DNA from: Aquimarina sp. AU474
Lineage (GTDB): Bacteria > Bacteroidota > Bacteroidia > Flavobacteriales > Flavobacteriaceae
Assembly (NCBI RefSeq): GCF_900312815.1
Contig: NZ_OMPE01000009.1
Location: 744,001-808,000, forward strand
Reading direction: 5' to 3'
DNA: 64,000 nt
The position numbers and the translations under genes are program-made. Within the stretch, counting starts at the first letter, position 1. The number at the start of each line of letters is the position of its first letter. Shown here in pieces: positions 1 to 9,819 of this stretch. The notes beneath the pieces are model-generated. The model worked only from the letters and a program-made list of their open reading frames with translations. It was not told where the DNA came from and searched no databases.

Positions 1-654
1 ATTACGGCCTAAGAAATTTTTACGATCAAAAGTATCGGTACTCCAAAAGTCTGTAAAAAAACCACCATTTTCCTCAACCTGATCAATGTATTTTGCATGA
101 GCCTTGGGATATATTTGATTAAGCCCATGTGCCAAACATCCTACGGTTTGTAAATTATGTTTTACGGCTGCCCTATGCGCAGTTATATCTACCCCGTAGG
201 CAAAACCCGATACAATAATTGGGTGTATTGGAGCAAGAGCCTCGATTAATTCTTCACAAAACTTCACCCCATAACTAGTTACTTTTCTTGTGCCTACAAT
301 ACTTAATATCTTCTTATGTTTTAGGTCAATATTCCCTCTACTAAAAAGTAACACTGGACCATCTATACAATGCCTTAATTTATCGGGATAATTGTCTTGA
401 TCATACACGGTATAATTAACATTATTATCTTCAATAAATCGCAATTCGTTTTCGGCCATCCTACGATGCTCGGGATTATGAAGCTCCTTGATTTTTATAG
501 TTCCTATACCGTCAATTTTTAGAAGGTTATTCACTTTTTCGGCTAATACGCCTTCTGCAGAACCTACTTCTCGAATTAATTTTTTGATAGAACTATCCCC
601 TAGGTTTGGTACTTTTTTAAGGGTAAGTAAAGCAATAAGGTTATTATGGATCAT
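1..654 (-). CDS. dprA: DNA-processing protein DprA, 3'-truncated by window edge
   Basis: I translated this by hand from the minus strand: the frame is open from an ATG at 654 to the window edge, giving 218 codons. The N-terminal part has a helix-hairpin-helix-like region (VPNLGDSSIKKL, then LLKIDGIG). The Rossmann-like DprA core follows, with IVGTRKVTSYG, VSGFAYGVDITAHRAA and GCLAHGLNQIYPKAH, which match the family's phosphate/ssDNA-binding signatures. DprA loads RecA onto incoming single-stranded DNA during natural transformation and acts in the cytoplasm. The C-terminal part lies outside the window. It is divergent from the SPOR-domain gene at 802. Confidence 0.9.
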   Translation of the reverse strand, partial: MIHNNLIALLTLKKVPNLGDSSIKKLIREVGSAEGVLAEKVNNLLKIDGIGTIKIKELHNPEHRRMAENELRFIEDNNVNYTVYDQDNYPDKLRHCIDGPVLLFSRGNIDLKHKKILSIVGTRKVTSYGVKFCEELIEALAPIHPIIVSGFAYGVDITAHRAAVKHNLQTVGCLAHGLNQIYPKAHAKYIDQVEENGGFFTDFWSTDTFDRKNFLGRN

Positions 655-745
655 GTAATAATTTGAATATCAATACAAGAAACAAAAAAAATAGAAACTG
701 TTAATAAATTCGTAGATTATAGTTTATACGACTTTCATTTTTTTT

Positions 746-753
746 TACCTTTG
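746..753 (+). promoter_or_regulatory. Bacteroidota -7 promoter box (TACCTTTG)
   Basis: This is a perfect TAnnTTTG match 48 nt upstream of the HU/SPOR gene, in the divergent region with dprA. A TTTA at 723-726 is a near match to the -33 TTTG element at the right distance (19 nt). Confidence 0.55.
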
Positions 754-801
754 AGTATACAAACGACTCACGTTAAAAACAGTATATTCTAGAAGGGGGC
801 A

Positions 802-1794
802 ATGAACAACACAGCAAAATACATAAGCGAATTACTATACAGATATGAATGTGTAATCTTACCTGGTTTTGGTGCATTTTTAACCAGGCGTCAACCGGCC
901 ACTATTCAAGAATCTACAAATTCGTTTTTTCCTCCTAAAAAATTAATTTCTTTTAATCGTCAGTTACAAAATAATGATGGTTTATTGGCTAATTATGTTG
1001 CAACTGCTGAGAATATATCATATACAGATGCTGTAGCCAAAATACAACGTTATGTTTTATCATTAAATGATAAAATGGCTCATGGCAAACGTTTAGAATT
1101 AGAGGGTATCGGTTCCTTTTTCACATCTTTAGAAAATACTTTACAATTCGAACCTTCGCAAGAAGTAAACTATCTTATTGAAGCTTTTGGATTAAACAGT
1201 TTCGCTTCGCCTGCAATACACCGCGAAGTACAAACACAACGAGAAATCTATAAAGAAGAAGTTGAAGCTATCGAGGAAGTTGCACCGCTTACTTTTACTC
1301 CAGAAAAACGTGCAGAAAGACCATATTTGCAATATGCTGCTGCAGTTGCTATTGTATTAGGTGTTGGTGGCTTTTTTGGATTAAAACAAATTAGCGACAA
1401 TACTATAACCTATAATAGTAAAGAGTGGAAAAAAGCTAATCTTGAAATCGAAAACACGATACAAGAAGCTACCTTTGAAATAGCTAATCCGCTTCCTGCA
1501 ATCAATCTTAATATTTTAAAAGAAGGCACAGACACTACTGAATCTATACAAACTACTAGTACATCAGGAAAATATCATATTGTTGCTGGTGCATTTAGAA
1601 TTGCTTCCAATGCGAATAAAAAAGTACAATCATTGCAAAAACAAGGATTTGACGCTCAACTTATTGGAATTAATAAATATGGACTTCACCAAGTAGCATA
1701 TCAAAGTTTTGATAATAGATTAGAAGCCATACAAATACTTCGTAAAATTAAAAAAGAACAAAGTCCTAAGGCTTGGTTATTGATTCAAGAATAA
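802..1794 (+). CDS. HU-CCDC81 and SPOR domain envelope protein
   Basis: The protein has 330 residues. Residues 1-135 resemble a tandem HU-like CCDC81 fold (ELLYRYECVILPGFGAFLTR, then GKRLELEGIGSFF). A single membrane helix follows at about 176-193. Residues 257-330 form a SPOR domain beginning GKYHIVAGAF and ending in the LL-type strand. SPOR domains bind denuded septal peptidoglycan, so the C-terminus is probably periplasmic and the HU-like part cytoplasmic. This arrangement is typical of Bacteroidota, where it is thought to link the cytoplasm to the cell-wall division site; the exact role is not known. The start is preceded by a purine-rich AGAAGGGGG sequence. Confidence 0.85.
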   Translation: MNNTAKYISELLYRYECVILPGFGAFLTRRQPATIQESTNSFFPPKKLISFNRQLQNNDGLLANYVATAENISYTDAVAKIQRYVLSLNDKMAHGKRLELEGIGSFFTSLENTLQFEPSQEVNYLIEAFGLNSFASPAIHREVQTQREIYKEEVEAIEEVAPLTFTPEKRAERPYLQYAAAVAIVLGVGGFFGLKQISDNTITYNSKEWKKANLEIENTIQEATFEIANPLPAINLNILKEGTDTTESIQTTSTSGKYHIVAGAFRIASNANKKVQSLQKQGFDAQLIGINKYGLHQVAYQSFDNRLEAIQILRKIKKEQSPKAWLLIQE

Positions 1795-1975
1795 TAATTC
1801 TTTAAAATTTTTCTTTCAAAGAAAGTATCCAATTACTGTGGTTCTTTTAGCATCTAGTAATGTTCTGTTATGTCATTGTCTTTTTTTGGTTAAAACCTAT
1901 ATAAATTCGCAACTCAACGTTTTTAGCTTAATACACTTTTATTCAACCTAATAGTGAAAGTTATCTCTGCGTGAT

Positions 1976-1983
1976 TATCTTTG
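1976..1983 (+). promoter_or_regulatory. -7 promoter box (TATCTTTG) of the thioesterase gene
   Basis: This perfect TAnnTTTG box ends 18 nt before the start codon at 2002. No clear -33 TTTG is visible at the expected spacing. Confidence 0.5.
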
Positions 1984-2001
1984 CCAAAAAATTAGCATTA
2001 T

Positions 2002-2511
2002 ATGGAAGCTCGATATCCTTCAGAATCGCGTACTATTCTTACCGATCTTGTATTACCTGGAGAAACAAATCCTTTGAATAATCTTTTTGGAGGAGAACTA
2101 CTTGCTCGTATGGACCGCGCGGCAGGAATTTCGGCAGGAAGGCATTCGAGAAGAATTGTAGTTACCGCTTCTGTAAATCACGTAGCTTTTAATAGAGCTA
2201 TACCATTAGGTAGTGTTGTAACCGTAGAGGCAAAAGTATCTAGAGCGTTTACCTCATCTATGGAGGTTATTATTGATGTTTGGGTAGAAGACCGCCAGAG
2301 TGGTGATAAAACCAAAGCTAATGAAGCCATATATACGTTTGTAGCTGTAAATGAAACCGGAAATCCAGTGGCTGTCCCCCCTATCAAACCAGAAACAGAT
2401 TTGGATAAACAGCGATTTGATGCAGCTCTTCGTCGTAAACAACTTAGCTTGGTACTTGCAGGTAAAATGAAACCAAATGATGCAACCGAATTAAAGGCGT
2501 TATTTGTATAA
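2002..2511 (+). CDS. Acyl-CoA thioesterase, hotdog fold
   Basis: The protein has 169 residues and contains a single hotdog domain of the YciA/cytosolic acyl-CoA hydrolase family. The diagnostic stretch NNLFGGELLARMDRAAGI contains the family's N-x-x-G-G-x-x-[LM] active-site region and the start of the central hotdog helix. NHVAFNRAIPLG and the following beta-strands complete the fold. It hydrolyses acyl-CoA to free acid and CoA in the cytoplasm; substrate chain length cannot be read from sequence. It appears to be monocistronic with its own promoter. Confidence 0.88.
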   Translation: MEARYPSESRTILTDLVLPGETNPLNNLFGGELLARMDRAAGISAGRHSRRIVVTASVNHVAFNRAIPLGSVVTVEAKVSRAFTSSMEVIIDVWVEDRQSGDKTKANEAIYTFVAVNETGNPVAVPPIKPETDLDKQRFDAALRRKQLSLVLAGKMKPNDATELKALFV

Positions 2512-2610
2512 AGTTATATTTACTTAAAACTTTCCTAAAGTTAAAAAAAACGGGACTTATTTTAGTTGTTTTTCTATATATTGATAACAACAAACAAACG
2601 TTCGTTAAGA

Positions 2611-2736
2611 ATGAAAGCAAGAAGGAAAATTAATGTGTCGGTATTTATTACTCTTGTAGGGTTGATCCTTATGCTCGTTATATTTTTACGTTTTCGTCTA
2701 TCTTCGGTTCACGAATTTGCAGATCTCCTGTTTTAG
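2611..2736 (+). CDS. Possible 41-residue single-pass membrane peptide
   Basis: This short frame begins MKARRKINVSVFI and encodes a basic N-terminus, one hydrophobic helix (about residues 9-27), and the tail SSVHEFADLLF. It fills the gap between the thioesterase and the convergent envC-like gene, and the composition (positive-inside, one TM) is coherent. There is no recognisable family and no strong ribosome-binding site, so it could be chance. Confidence 0.35.
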   Translation: MKARRKINVSVFITLVGLILMLVIFLRFRLSSVHEFADLLF

Positions 2737-2753
2737 GTAGTTACACCAGATTT

Positions 2754-3983
2754 TTACATCCTATAAATCCAGCTTTGTGGGTTTAACTTCTTGGTATTTT
2801 GATAAATTAAAAATTTCATCACGGCACGACCTGTAGTTGGATTGGTTCGTACCTCGCCTATAGATTGTTTGGTCGTTACTTTTTGTCCTTCTTTTACTGA
2901 TATATTCTCAACATTATAATAAGTAGTGATATAATTACCATGCCTAATTTGCACAAGACGACCAGCTCCTTTTAATTTTTGAATCGCGATTACTTCTCCT
3001 TCAAAAATTGCTCGAGCACGCTCTCCCGCTCTCGTTTCAATTTCGACACCGCTTGCATTTATCATTATATTTGGCAGTGTTGGGTGCGGTTGTCTACCAA
3101 ATTTTCGGGTTAAACGACCTGTGCCCACCGGCCAAGGTAGTTTTCCTTTATTTGCTGTAAAATTATCTGCCAATATTTTAGCTTCAGCCGTTAATGCAAA
3201 TGTGGCAACAGAACCTTTTTTGGATACCTTTTTACCTGCTTTTTTGTTGGCTTTGGCAATTGCTTCTCTAATCAGTTTCTCAATAGCCTTGTCGATCGCA
3301 CTGGCTTGCTGTTCTTTTTGTTTAATTTGTTTGGTATAGGTTCCCTGCTTTTTTCGAATAGAAGCCATTAAGATCTTTTGCTCCTTCTTCTCTTCTTTTA
3401 ATTTTTGTTGTGCATCTCGATTTTCGGTAACCAGTGTTTCTTTATCTTCTTTTTGAGTAGATAAATTTCTATTTAGTTTCTGTAATTCAATAGTGTTACC
3501 CTCTATCCTATCGGCTTGTTCTTTGCGATGTTCATTATACTGTTTCATATACTGCAATCGCTTATACGCCTGAGCAAAATTAGATGATGACAACAAAAAC
3601 ATAATTCTACTCTGGTGAGATTTACTCTTGTAGGATTTTGCCACCATTTTTGCATAGTCTTGCTTAAGCACTTTTAATTCTTCTCGGTAAACATCTATTT
3701 TTTTGAGATTGGTGTTAATCTCTCGAGTAAGTAAATTAGCTTGTTGATTTGTAATTTTTATAAGATTTCGACGCGTACTAATTTGAGAATTAATGGCTTC
3801 GACTTCATCAAGTAGAGAACGTTCTTTGAGCTTGTTATCAGCTCGTAATTGTTTCATTTGTTCTATCTCTTGTCTAAGACGTTGTCGCTCTTCTTCAAGT
3901 TGTTGTTGTTTTGCGCTTTGAGAGAACATAGGTGTGCTCAACAAAAGCAATCCTATTAGATATGTAACTTGCAGTATTCTCAT
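2754..3983 (-). CDS. EnvC-like murein hydrolase activator (degenerate LytM)
   Basis: The protein has 409 residues. It has a signal peptide (cleavage near MFSQS), then a long charged coiled coil over about residues 22-260. The C-terminal LytM/M23 domain spans about 295-409. The M23 zinc ligands are missing: where H-x-G-x-D is expected the sequence reads ASGVEIET, and the final H-x-H is replaced by MKFLIYQ. This matches EnvC/NlpD-type proteins, which do not cut peptidoglycan but activate amidases at the septum. It is the last gene of the envelope operon and overlaps the DUF4292 gene by 4 nt (ATGA). Confidence 0.87.
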   Translation of the reverse strand: MRILQVTYLIGLLLLSTPMFSQSAKQQQLEEERQRLRQEIEQMKQLRADNKLKERSLLDEVEAINSQISTRRNLIKITNQQANLLTREINTNLKKIDVYREELKVLKQDYAKMVAKSYKSKSHQSRIMFLLSSSNFAQAYKRLQYMKQYNEHRKEQADRIEGNTIELQKLNRNLSTQKEDKETLVTENRDAQQKLKEEKKEQKILMASIRKKQGTYTKQIKQKEQQASAIDKAIEKLIREAIAKANKKAGKKVSKKGSVATFALTAEAKILADNFTANKGKLPWPVGTGRLTRKFGRQPHPTLPNIMINASGVEIETRAGERARAIFEGEVIAIQKLKGAGRLVQIRHGNYITTYYNVENISVKEGQKVTTKQSIGEVRTNPTTGRAVMKFLIYQNTKKLNPQSWIYRM

Positions 3984-4753
3984 TTAATAACAACTTCCTT
4001 ATAGCCTGATGGTATTTTAAACGGAAAACTTACCTTAGGATTGTAGTCCACTACTCTATATTCTACATCAATTGCAGTTTTATCGTCTGCTTGAAACGCC
4101 TCTATACTAATTTTCTTAGGAAAATCTTGATTACCTACCTTTTGATAACTCAGGTATTTAATAGTAAGATTTCTATTTTCTAAAGGTTGTTTAAGTTGTT
4201 GTTCGATCATTTTGAAGGTACCAGGATGCACAAAAAATAAGCGCTCAAACAGTGCTAATTCGGTCTTAGGTTTGAGTTGATAACCTTGCTTACTAATACT
4301 AGATTTATATTTATCCTCTCTAAGGTTAAATAATGCTTCACCAAGTAGCATTTGCTGTACTTTATCAAAATCAAGTTCTGTACCCAACCACTCGCTTAGC
4401 AGTTTAAAATCTCCTTCAAAATAAGTGCTATTAATTTTCTCGTAATAACTTACCTTTTCTGGTGTAATTAATGCTTTTGCCAGCGTAATTCCTAACATTT
4501 TTACACTTACCCAAATCGTTTTGTCTTTCTCAAATCTTATGGTTGCATTTGGGCTAAAAGATTTCTTACCATCATCATATTTTACCTTAATCCTTGCATT
4601 AAGGGTTTTAAAATTAAATGATTGGTTATAGTGATTAGAAATAACTTTTTCTGCGCTTAGTTTTTTGATTCCCGAGGTACTTACTGCTTTGGTACCTTTA
4701 CAAGAATACAGGAACATCAAAGAAAAACATAATAGGTAAAATACTTTCTTCAT
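3980..4753 (-). CDS. DUF4292 lipoprotein
   Basis: I chose the internal ATG at 4753 (257 residues) because it begins a clean lipoprotein signal, MKKVFYLLCF, with the lipidated cysteine at residue 18 in YSCKG. The frame stays open 132 nt further upstream but runs into the TPR gene and lacks a signal there. The mature part is mostly beta-strand and matches the DUF4292 family of Bacteroidota outer-membrane-associated lipoproteins (LolA/LolB-like fold suspected). The function is not established. Its position between a TPR protein and the EnvC-like activator in an operon with a flippase suggests envelope assembly. Confidence 0.78.
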   Translation of the reverse strand: MKKVFYLLCFSLMFLYSCKGTKAVSTSGIKKLSAEKVISNHYNQSFNFKTLNARIKVKYDDGKKSFSPNATIRFEKDKTIWVSVKMLGITLAKALITPEKVSYYEKINSTYFEGDFKLLSEWLGTELDFDKVQQMLLGEALFNLREDKYKSSISKQGYQLKPKTELALFERLFFVHPGTFKMIEQQLKQPLENRNLTIKYLSYQKVGNQDFPKKISIEAFQADDKTAIDVEYRVVDYNPKVSFPFKIPSGYKEVVIK

Positions 4754-4760
4754 TAAACAG

Positions 4761-6131
4761 TTATGATTTTTTCTGAAGTTGAATTGCTTTTTGCAAATAT
4801 TCTGTAGCTTTTGTGGTATCTCCAAGTTGGTGATACGCCTCGCTAATTTGTTTATAAAAATCGGACTCCATTTTAGTATCGTCAATTACATAATCTATTC
4901 CAGAAGTAAGAATTTCGATTGCTTTTTCAGATTTTTCTTGATTGATAAGAGAGACTCCGTTTACCAAATAGAAAATAGGTTGAGCTGGATACATTTCTAT
5001 GGCCAGTTCACTTCCGGTTTCGGATTTTTGATATCGTTTCAAATCCAATTGCAATAATAAAATTCTCTTTAATAATCTAAAATCATTAGCATTAGCCTTA
5101 ATCCCTCTTTCATAAAAATTAAGCGCCTGTTCCTTTTGATCTTTTTTATAATAAAAATGACCCAACTCGGTAAACACCTTTGCATTGCTTTCTTTACCCG
5201 AAAGTAAATCCATTACTTCCGTAAGCTCAGATTCGTATTGAGGATTATTATTAATAAACTGTAAAAAATCATTAACTACTTTATACTTGGATTCTGTATC
5301 AATTTTATTGCTTTTCAATGCTATTTTCATCGAGTTAATAGCCTTTTTGATATCATCATCCTCGAGATAAAACTTGTATAGTGCCAGATGCACCAACTCT
5401 GATTTTGGTATTTTTCCTAATAATGATTTGGCCGTTTTGTAGGCTTTATCATTTTGATTGCTCTGGCTATATAGGTAAATTAAGTTAAAATAGTTTTGTT
5501 CTACTTTAGGATTATCCTTAATCTTTTTTTCTAATATTGAGATTTGATTATTAGGGTTGGTAATCTTTGAAGCAATCCTTTTTCGTAACCGATTTCGATA
5601 AGCATCTACGCCATACTCCTCGTTTAACTCGTCTATTACTCTTAAAGCATCATCATAACGTTTTTCGAGAAAATACAGATTTGCTAATTGCTCTTTAAAC
5701 ATAGAATTAAAAGTCACCAATTTTTCAACAACTTCTACAGACTCTTTGAATTTATTATCTTTAAAATACACTTCATACAAAAGCTCTAAAACATGCCTGT
5801 CATTAGGTTTTTCCTTTAATACTTTTTTCAAATTAATTTCGGCTCTATCGTATACTTTTAGCTCCAAATAATTCTTTCCCAATTCTAGGTACAAGTAAGT
5901 AGGCTTAGGATCAATTTCTACACACTTTTGCAAAGCCGTTATCGCCTTATCATAGTTGGTAATTGCCTTTTGTTTTAACGCCTCAAAAAAGTTCTCTTGA
6001 AACTCATCTGATACATTCCCTAAGTCATCGATATTTACTTCTTGTTTTGGTTCTATATCTTGAGAAAAGGCAATAGTATTACCCATCCCAAGGGATAAAC
6101 ACAAGAATATATATCTCCAACTTTTAACCAT
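4761..6131 (-). CDS. Secreted tetratricopeptide repeat protein
   Basis: The protein has 456 residues, with a signal peptide ending near AFSQD. Helical TPR-like repeats fill almost the whole chain; the clearest are around residues 50-130 (KAITALQKCVEIDPKPTYLY and YDRAEINLKKVLKEKP) and 320-450 (EQALNFYERGIKANANDFRL and KATEYLQKAIQLQKK). TPRs are protein-docking scaffolds, so this is likely a periplasmic assembly factor. It lies 7 nt upstream of the DUF4292 lipoprotein gene in the same operon. No enzymatic motif is visible. Confidence 0.82.
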   Translation of the reverse strand: MVKSWRYIFLCLSLGMGNTIAFSQDIEPKQEVNIDDLGNVSDEFQENFFEALKQKAITNYDKAITALQKCVEIDPKPTYLYLELGKNYLELKVYDRAEINLKKVLKEKPNDRHVLELLYEVYFKDNKFKESVEVVEKLVTFNSMFKEQLANLYFLEKRYDDALRVIDELNEEYGVDAYRNRLRKRIASKITNPNNQISILEKKIKDNPKVEQNYFNLIYLYSQSNQNDKAYKTAKSLLGKIPKSELVHLALYKFYLEDDDIKKAINSMKIALKSNKIDTESKYKVVNDFLQFINNNPQYESELTEVMDLLSGKESNAKVFTELGHFYYKKDQKEQALNFYERGIKANANDFRLLKRILLLQLDLKRYQKSETGSELAIEMYPAQPIFYLVNGVSLINQEKSEKAIEILTSGIDYVIDDTKMESDFYKQISEAYHQLGDTTKATEYLQKAIQLQKKS

Positions 6132-6166
6132 AAAACTTATTTAAAGTATTCTTATTGCATCACAAA

Positions 6167-7183
6167 TTATTCCAAAACAGAGTAGTCTCCAATACTTACC
6201 GTTTTGAAGTTTCCGTCATAAATAGCATTATTACCTATCATAGCATTGTCTAAGGTAGCGTTTTTTATAATAGATTTAGTCTGAACCAGGCTATTTTTGA
6301 TAGCTGTATTTTCTACAACACATCCCTCTCCTAGCGATACATTAGGGCCAACTGTAGAGTTTTTAATGACTACATTCTCGCCTATGTAACAAGGTTCTAT
6401 TACCTTGGAGTTTTCTTGAGTAACTGAATTACTTACTAACTTTTCGTCATCTTTATGCAAAAAACCTAGCATTCTAGAATTAGTCTCTACTGTAACGTTT
6501 TTGTTTCCACAGTCCATCCATTCATCAACTTTTCCTGTTACAAAAACCTTTCCATCTGCCATCATTCTTTTAATACCGTCATTAATCTGGTATTCTCCTC
6601 CATTTATAATATTATGATCCAAGACGTATTGAAGTTCGTTTTTTAACACACTAACATCTTTAAAATAATAGATTCCTATCACAGCTAAATCTGAAACAAA
6701 CTGCGCCGGTTTTTCAACTAATTCTGTAATTTGATTTTTATCATTAAGTTTTACTACACCATACGCTTCAGGTTGCTCAACTTGCTTTACCCAAATCACA
6801 GAATCTGCATCTTTATCTAGATTAAAGTCTGCTCGGATCAAAGTATCTGCATATGCAATTACAGCAGGGCCAGACAATGAATCTTTTGCACACATAATTG
6901 CATGACCTGTACCCAAAGGTTCATCTTGTCTATAGATAGATGCCTTTGCTCCTAATCCTTCAGCCAATTCGGTTAGGCTAGTTACCACATCATCTCCAAA
7001 AAAAGCTGGATCGCCCAACACAAAAGCAATTTCTTCAATAGGCTCCCCTAAAACCCTAGCTATATCAGATACTAGTCTATGTACAATTGGTTTTCCTGCA
7101 ACCGGGATTAAGGGTTTAGGAACTGTAAGTGTATGAGGTCTTAATCTAGAACCTCGTCCTGCCATAGGTACAATGATTTTCAT
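6167..7183 (-). CDS. Sugar-phosphate nucleotidyltransferase with left-handed beta-helix tail
   Basis: The protein has 338 residues. The N-terminal nucleotidyltransferase domain (1-240) starts with MAGRGSRLRPHTLTVPKPL, the G-x-G-x-R-x(n)-K signature for NTP binding, and has the substrate loop GTGHAIMCAKD. From about 250 a hexapeptide left-handed beta helix follows (IGENVVIKNSTVGPNVSLGE). It transfers a nucleoside monophosphate from NTP to a sugar-1-phosphate. Whether the sugar is glucose, GlcNAc or mannose is unclear. It lies between dut and a TPR gene in an operon headed by a flippase, which suggests surface glycan precursor supply. Confidence 0.85.
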   Translation of the reverse strand: MKIIVPMAGRGSRLRPHTLTVPKPLIPVAGKPIVHRLVSDIARVLGEPIEEIAFVLGDPAFFGDDVVTSLTELAEGLGAKASIYRQDEPLGTGHAIMCAKDSLSGPAVIAYADTLIRADFNLDKDADSVIWVKQVEQPEAYGVVKLNDKNQITELVEKPAQFVSDLAVIGIYYFKDVSVLKNELQYVLDHNIINGGEYQINDGIKRMMADGKVFVTGKVDEWMDCGNKNVTVETNSRMLGFLHKDDEKLVSNSVTQENSKVIEPCYIGENVVIKNSTVGPNVSLGEGCVVENTAIKNSLVQTKSIIKNATLDNAMIGNNAIYDGNFKTVSIGDYSVLE

Positions 7184-7251
7184 GTGTTTTTTTATTTTTT
7201 TGTCTTGATTGATTTTTTATTTTTCCCCAAAGGGTTTATTATTTTAGATTT

Positions 7252-7686
7252 TTACTTCACTCCTGTGCTTCCAAATCCACCTGCTCCTCTTGATGTTTCA
7301 GATAACTCTGTTACCTCAATCCATTCAGCACGTTCATGTTTTGCTATCACTAACTGGGCTACTCTTTCTCCATTTTCAATAACAAAATCATCATTCGATA
7401 AGTTTACCAATATAACACCTATCTCTCCTCTATAATCGGCATCAATAGTTCCTGGTGCATTTAGTACAGTGATTCCTTTTTTTGCTGCCAGTCCACTACG
7501 CGGTCTTACTTGGGCTTCAAAACCAACAGGTAATTCTATAAAAAGTCCTGTTTTCACAATCGCTCGACCGAGAGGTGCTAGTGTGATTGGTTCTTGTATA
7601 TTAGCTCTAAGATCCATTCCTGCCGAAGCAATAGTTTCGTAATGCGGTAGATCATGAGCAGACCTATTGATGATGTTTATTTGCAT
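7252..7686 (-). CDS. dut: dUTP diphosphatase
   Basis: The protein has 144 residues, the normal size of trimeric dUTPases. All five family motifs are present in order: [31 protein letters not shown] (with the catalytic Asp), GERVAQLVI, and the glycine-rich C-terminal [10 protein letters not shown]. It hydrolyses dUTP to dUMP and pyrophosphate, keeping uracil out of DNA and supplying thymidylate synthesis. It sits 34 nt downstream of the flippase gene. Confidence 0.97.
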   Translation of the reverse strand: MQINIINRSAHDLPHYETIASAGMDLRANIQEPITLAPLGRAIVKTGLFIELPVGFEAQVRPRSGLAAKKGITVLNAPGTIDADYRGEIGVILVNLSNDDFVIENGERVAQLVIAKHERAEWIEVTELSETSRGAGGFGSTGVK

Positions 7687-7720
7687 AGATATATAAAGTC
7701 CTACTTCCCTTAAAAGGGGT

Positions 7721-9175
7721 TTATTTTTTTAAAATTTGTTTTAATTCTTTTCTTTCAGAGGCGTACAAAATTACTAAAAACACTACTAATAATGGGATAG
7801 AAATCAAATAATTGCCATCAAAAATATAAAAGGAAATAATTGAAAAACTAATCGATAACAAAAGATACATTCCTATTTTTTTAAGATTGTACGGAATAGG
7901 ATAATACTTTCTTCCAAAATACCACGATAATAACATCATCGCACCATATGCAATCAGCGTAGCTATCGCAGATCCTAAATAACTATATATAGGTATTAAC
8001 ACGAAGTTAAGGACTAAAGTTATAACTGCACCTACAACCGAAATATAGGCTCCAAATCTAGTGCGATCCGTAATTTTATACCATACCGATAAATTGTGAT
8101 AGATCCCCAAACAAAGATTTGCCAGTAAAATGATAGGAACTACAACCATTGCTCCCCAATATTGCGGATTAGGAATCATGGTTTCTTTTAAAAAATCGGC
8201 AAAAGTAATGACTCCGATTAAAATTACAGATCCAAAAATCACAAAATATTGAGTAATTGTTGCATATGTTTTGGGAGCTTCTTTTTCTTTTGCATGGCTA
8301 AAAAAGAAAGGTTCTATACCCATTCTAAATGCAGTAGCAAACAGCGTCATAAAAAGTGCTAATTTATAACAAGCTCCATAGGCGCCTGAGTCAAATAAAC
8401 CTTGGTCTCCCCCTACCATCCATTCTAACAATATTTTATCAAAATGCTCATTGATTGCAAATGCTAATCCCGAAATTAGGATAGGCGTGCCGTATATCAT
8501 CAGCTTTTTCCATAACTCCTTATCAAAGTTATATTTAATCTTAAAGTAAAAAGGGGTCATTAATAATAAAGTAACACCACTTGCTACCACTAGAGAAATA
8601 AATATATATTGTACTTCAAAATTCTTAATATATAATGCCTCTAACCAATGTATCTCTTTTGAAAGACTTGGTAAAAAAATAAGAAAGAATACATTGAGAA
8701 ATGCGTAAACAATTACATTAGTAATTTTAACGACAGAGTATCGTATTGGTCGTTCTTGAGCTCTTAAATTTGCAAAAGGTATAATAACTAATGCATCCAA
8801 AACTAAAATCAGAATAACATAGGTAAGAAATTCTTTTTCAATACCAATCAAGCTGGCTATTACATCCTGTCCCACAAAAGATAAAACACCAAATAACAAG
8901 GTAGAAACAAGTATTGATATCGCTGCAGTACTCGTAACTTTATTCTTGTATTTATCTAGATTTAAAAATCTGAAAAAAGAGGTTTCCATTCCATATGCCA
9001 AAACCACATTAAACACAATAATCCATGAAAACAAAATGGTAACTCTACCATAAGAAACGGGGCCATCAAGGTATTTGGTGTGTACAATTACCAAAAGGAA
9101 AGACAACATCCGAGGAAGAACGGTTGCCAGTCCATAAATAAAGGTTTGTTTAAATAACTTTTGAAATATGCTCAA
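7721..9175 (-). CDS. Polysaccharide flippase (Wzx/MATE-like, MurJ superfamily)
   Basis: The protein has 484 residues and is almost entirely hydrophobic, with about 12-14 predicted membrane helices starting at residue 14. A polysaccharide-biosynthesis domain occupies the N-terminal half, and a C-terminal repeat of helices ends in the basic [11 protein letters not shown]. The family moves lipid-linked sugar repeat units across the inner membrane. It is the first gene of the minus-strand operon 9175-2754. It could serve the large polysaccharide locus about 27 kb away, which shows no other flippase in this window, but that is inference. Confidence 0.85.
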   Translation of the reverse strand: MSIFQKLFKQTFIYGLATVLPRMLSFLLVIVHTKYLDGPVSYGRVTILFSWIIVFNVVLAYGMETSFFRFLNLDKYKNKVTSTAAISILVSTLLFGVLSFVGQDVIASLIGIEKEFLTYVILILVLDALVIIPFANLRAQERPIRYSVVKITNVIVYAFLNVFFLIFLPSLSKEIHWLEALYIKNFEVQYIFISLVVASGVTLLLMTPFYFKIKYNFDKELWKKLMIYGTPILISGLAFAINEHFDKILLEWMVGGDQGLFDSGAYGACYKLALFMTLFATAFRMGIEPFFFSHAKEKEAPKTYATITQYFVIFGSVILIGVITFADFLKETMIPNPQYWGAMVVVPIILLANLCLGIYHNLSVWYKITDRTRFGAYISVVGAVITLVLNFVLIPIYSYLGSAIATLIAYGAMMLLSWYFGRKYYPIPYNLKKIGMYLLLSISFSIISFYIFDGNYLISIPLLVVFLVILYASERKELKQILKK

Positions 9176-9239
9176 TTGGTAATCCTAAATATAATTGTAA
9201 AAATACAATTTTTTATCACCATCACTAACTCTAATTATA

Positions 9240-9701
9240 TTAGCTTTTTTTCTTGGGAATATTATTAATTTTAAAATGTCCTTTCACACCTTCTTTCGTA
9301 TAACTTATGACACATTCATTGTCTTTTATTCTAAAAGGTATCCTTTCGATGCCTACGGGCAATTCGTTTCCATATTCTTCTTTCGGATCACTACTCATCA
9401 CCAAATCTTTACTCCCTTTTGGATAAGTATATTTGCCTATATAAACCGATTGTCCCTCTTCTTTTGTAAGTGTTATTTTTTTCTGTCTAAAATATGCATG
9501 TTCTAGTATTAAAGTAGTAGTTTCTTCAACCGGTATATATATCGTGAGACCATTTTCATTTTCAGAATTCCACGTTTCAAAATATGGGTTTTCAATTTTC
9601 ACTGGTGCTATATCTTCAATTTTTTTACTAGTAGCGCATTGCGTAAAAGTTAATAATACAAGTAATGCTACGGTATTGATAAGTATTGTTTTTAAAATCA
9701 T
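9240..9701 (-). CDS. Small lipoprotein of unknown function
   Basis: The protein has 153 residues. The N-terminus is a lipoprotein signal (LLVLLTFTQC, Cys22), followed by a polar beta-rich domain. I recognise no family. The mature sequence contains several aromatic strands (YIPVEETTTLILEHAYF; VYIGKYTYPKG), which suggests a small beta-sandwich. It sits between the flippase operon and the terminator of the serine hydrolase gene and has its own promoter candidates, so it is probably monocistronic. Confidence 0.65.
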   Translation of the reverse strand: MILKTILINTVALLVLLTFTQCATSKKIEDIAPVKIENPYFETWNSENENGLTIYIPVEETTTLILEHAYFRQKKITLTKEEGQSVYIGKYTYPKGSKDLVMSSDPKEEYGNELPVGIERIPFRIKDNECVISYTKEGVKGHFKINNIPKKKS

Positions 9702-9734
9702 TGCCTTGAGAGTTTATCTTTTTATGTATAAAGA

Positions 9735-9764
9735 CAAAATTAATGCCAATATAATACAAAGATA
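9735..9764 (-). promoter_or_regulatory. Candidate promoter boxes for the small lipoprotein gene
   Basis: Two minus-strand TAnnTTTG boxes lie upstream of the start at 9701: TAATTTTG at 9735-9742 and TATCTTTG at 9757-9764. Neither has an ideally spaced -33 element, so which one is used is open. Confidence 0.4.
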
Positions 9765-9819
9765 GAAAATGGAATTATGTGAGTATACTCAAACCTATAT
9801 AATTTAAACATGTGGTCTC

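Noticed and set aside
2754..3983. Active M23 endopeptidase
   Set aside because: The zinc-binding His and Asp positions are replaced, so an activator role is more likely than catalysis.
4754..4885. 44-codon upstream extension of the DUF4292 lipoprotein
   Set aside because: It overlaps the TPR gene's end and buries the lipoprotein signal that begins at 4753.
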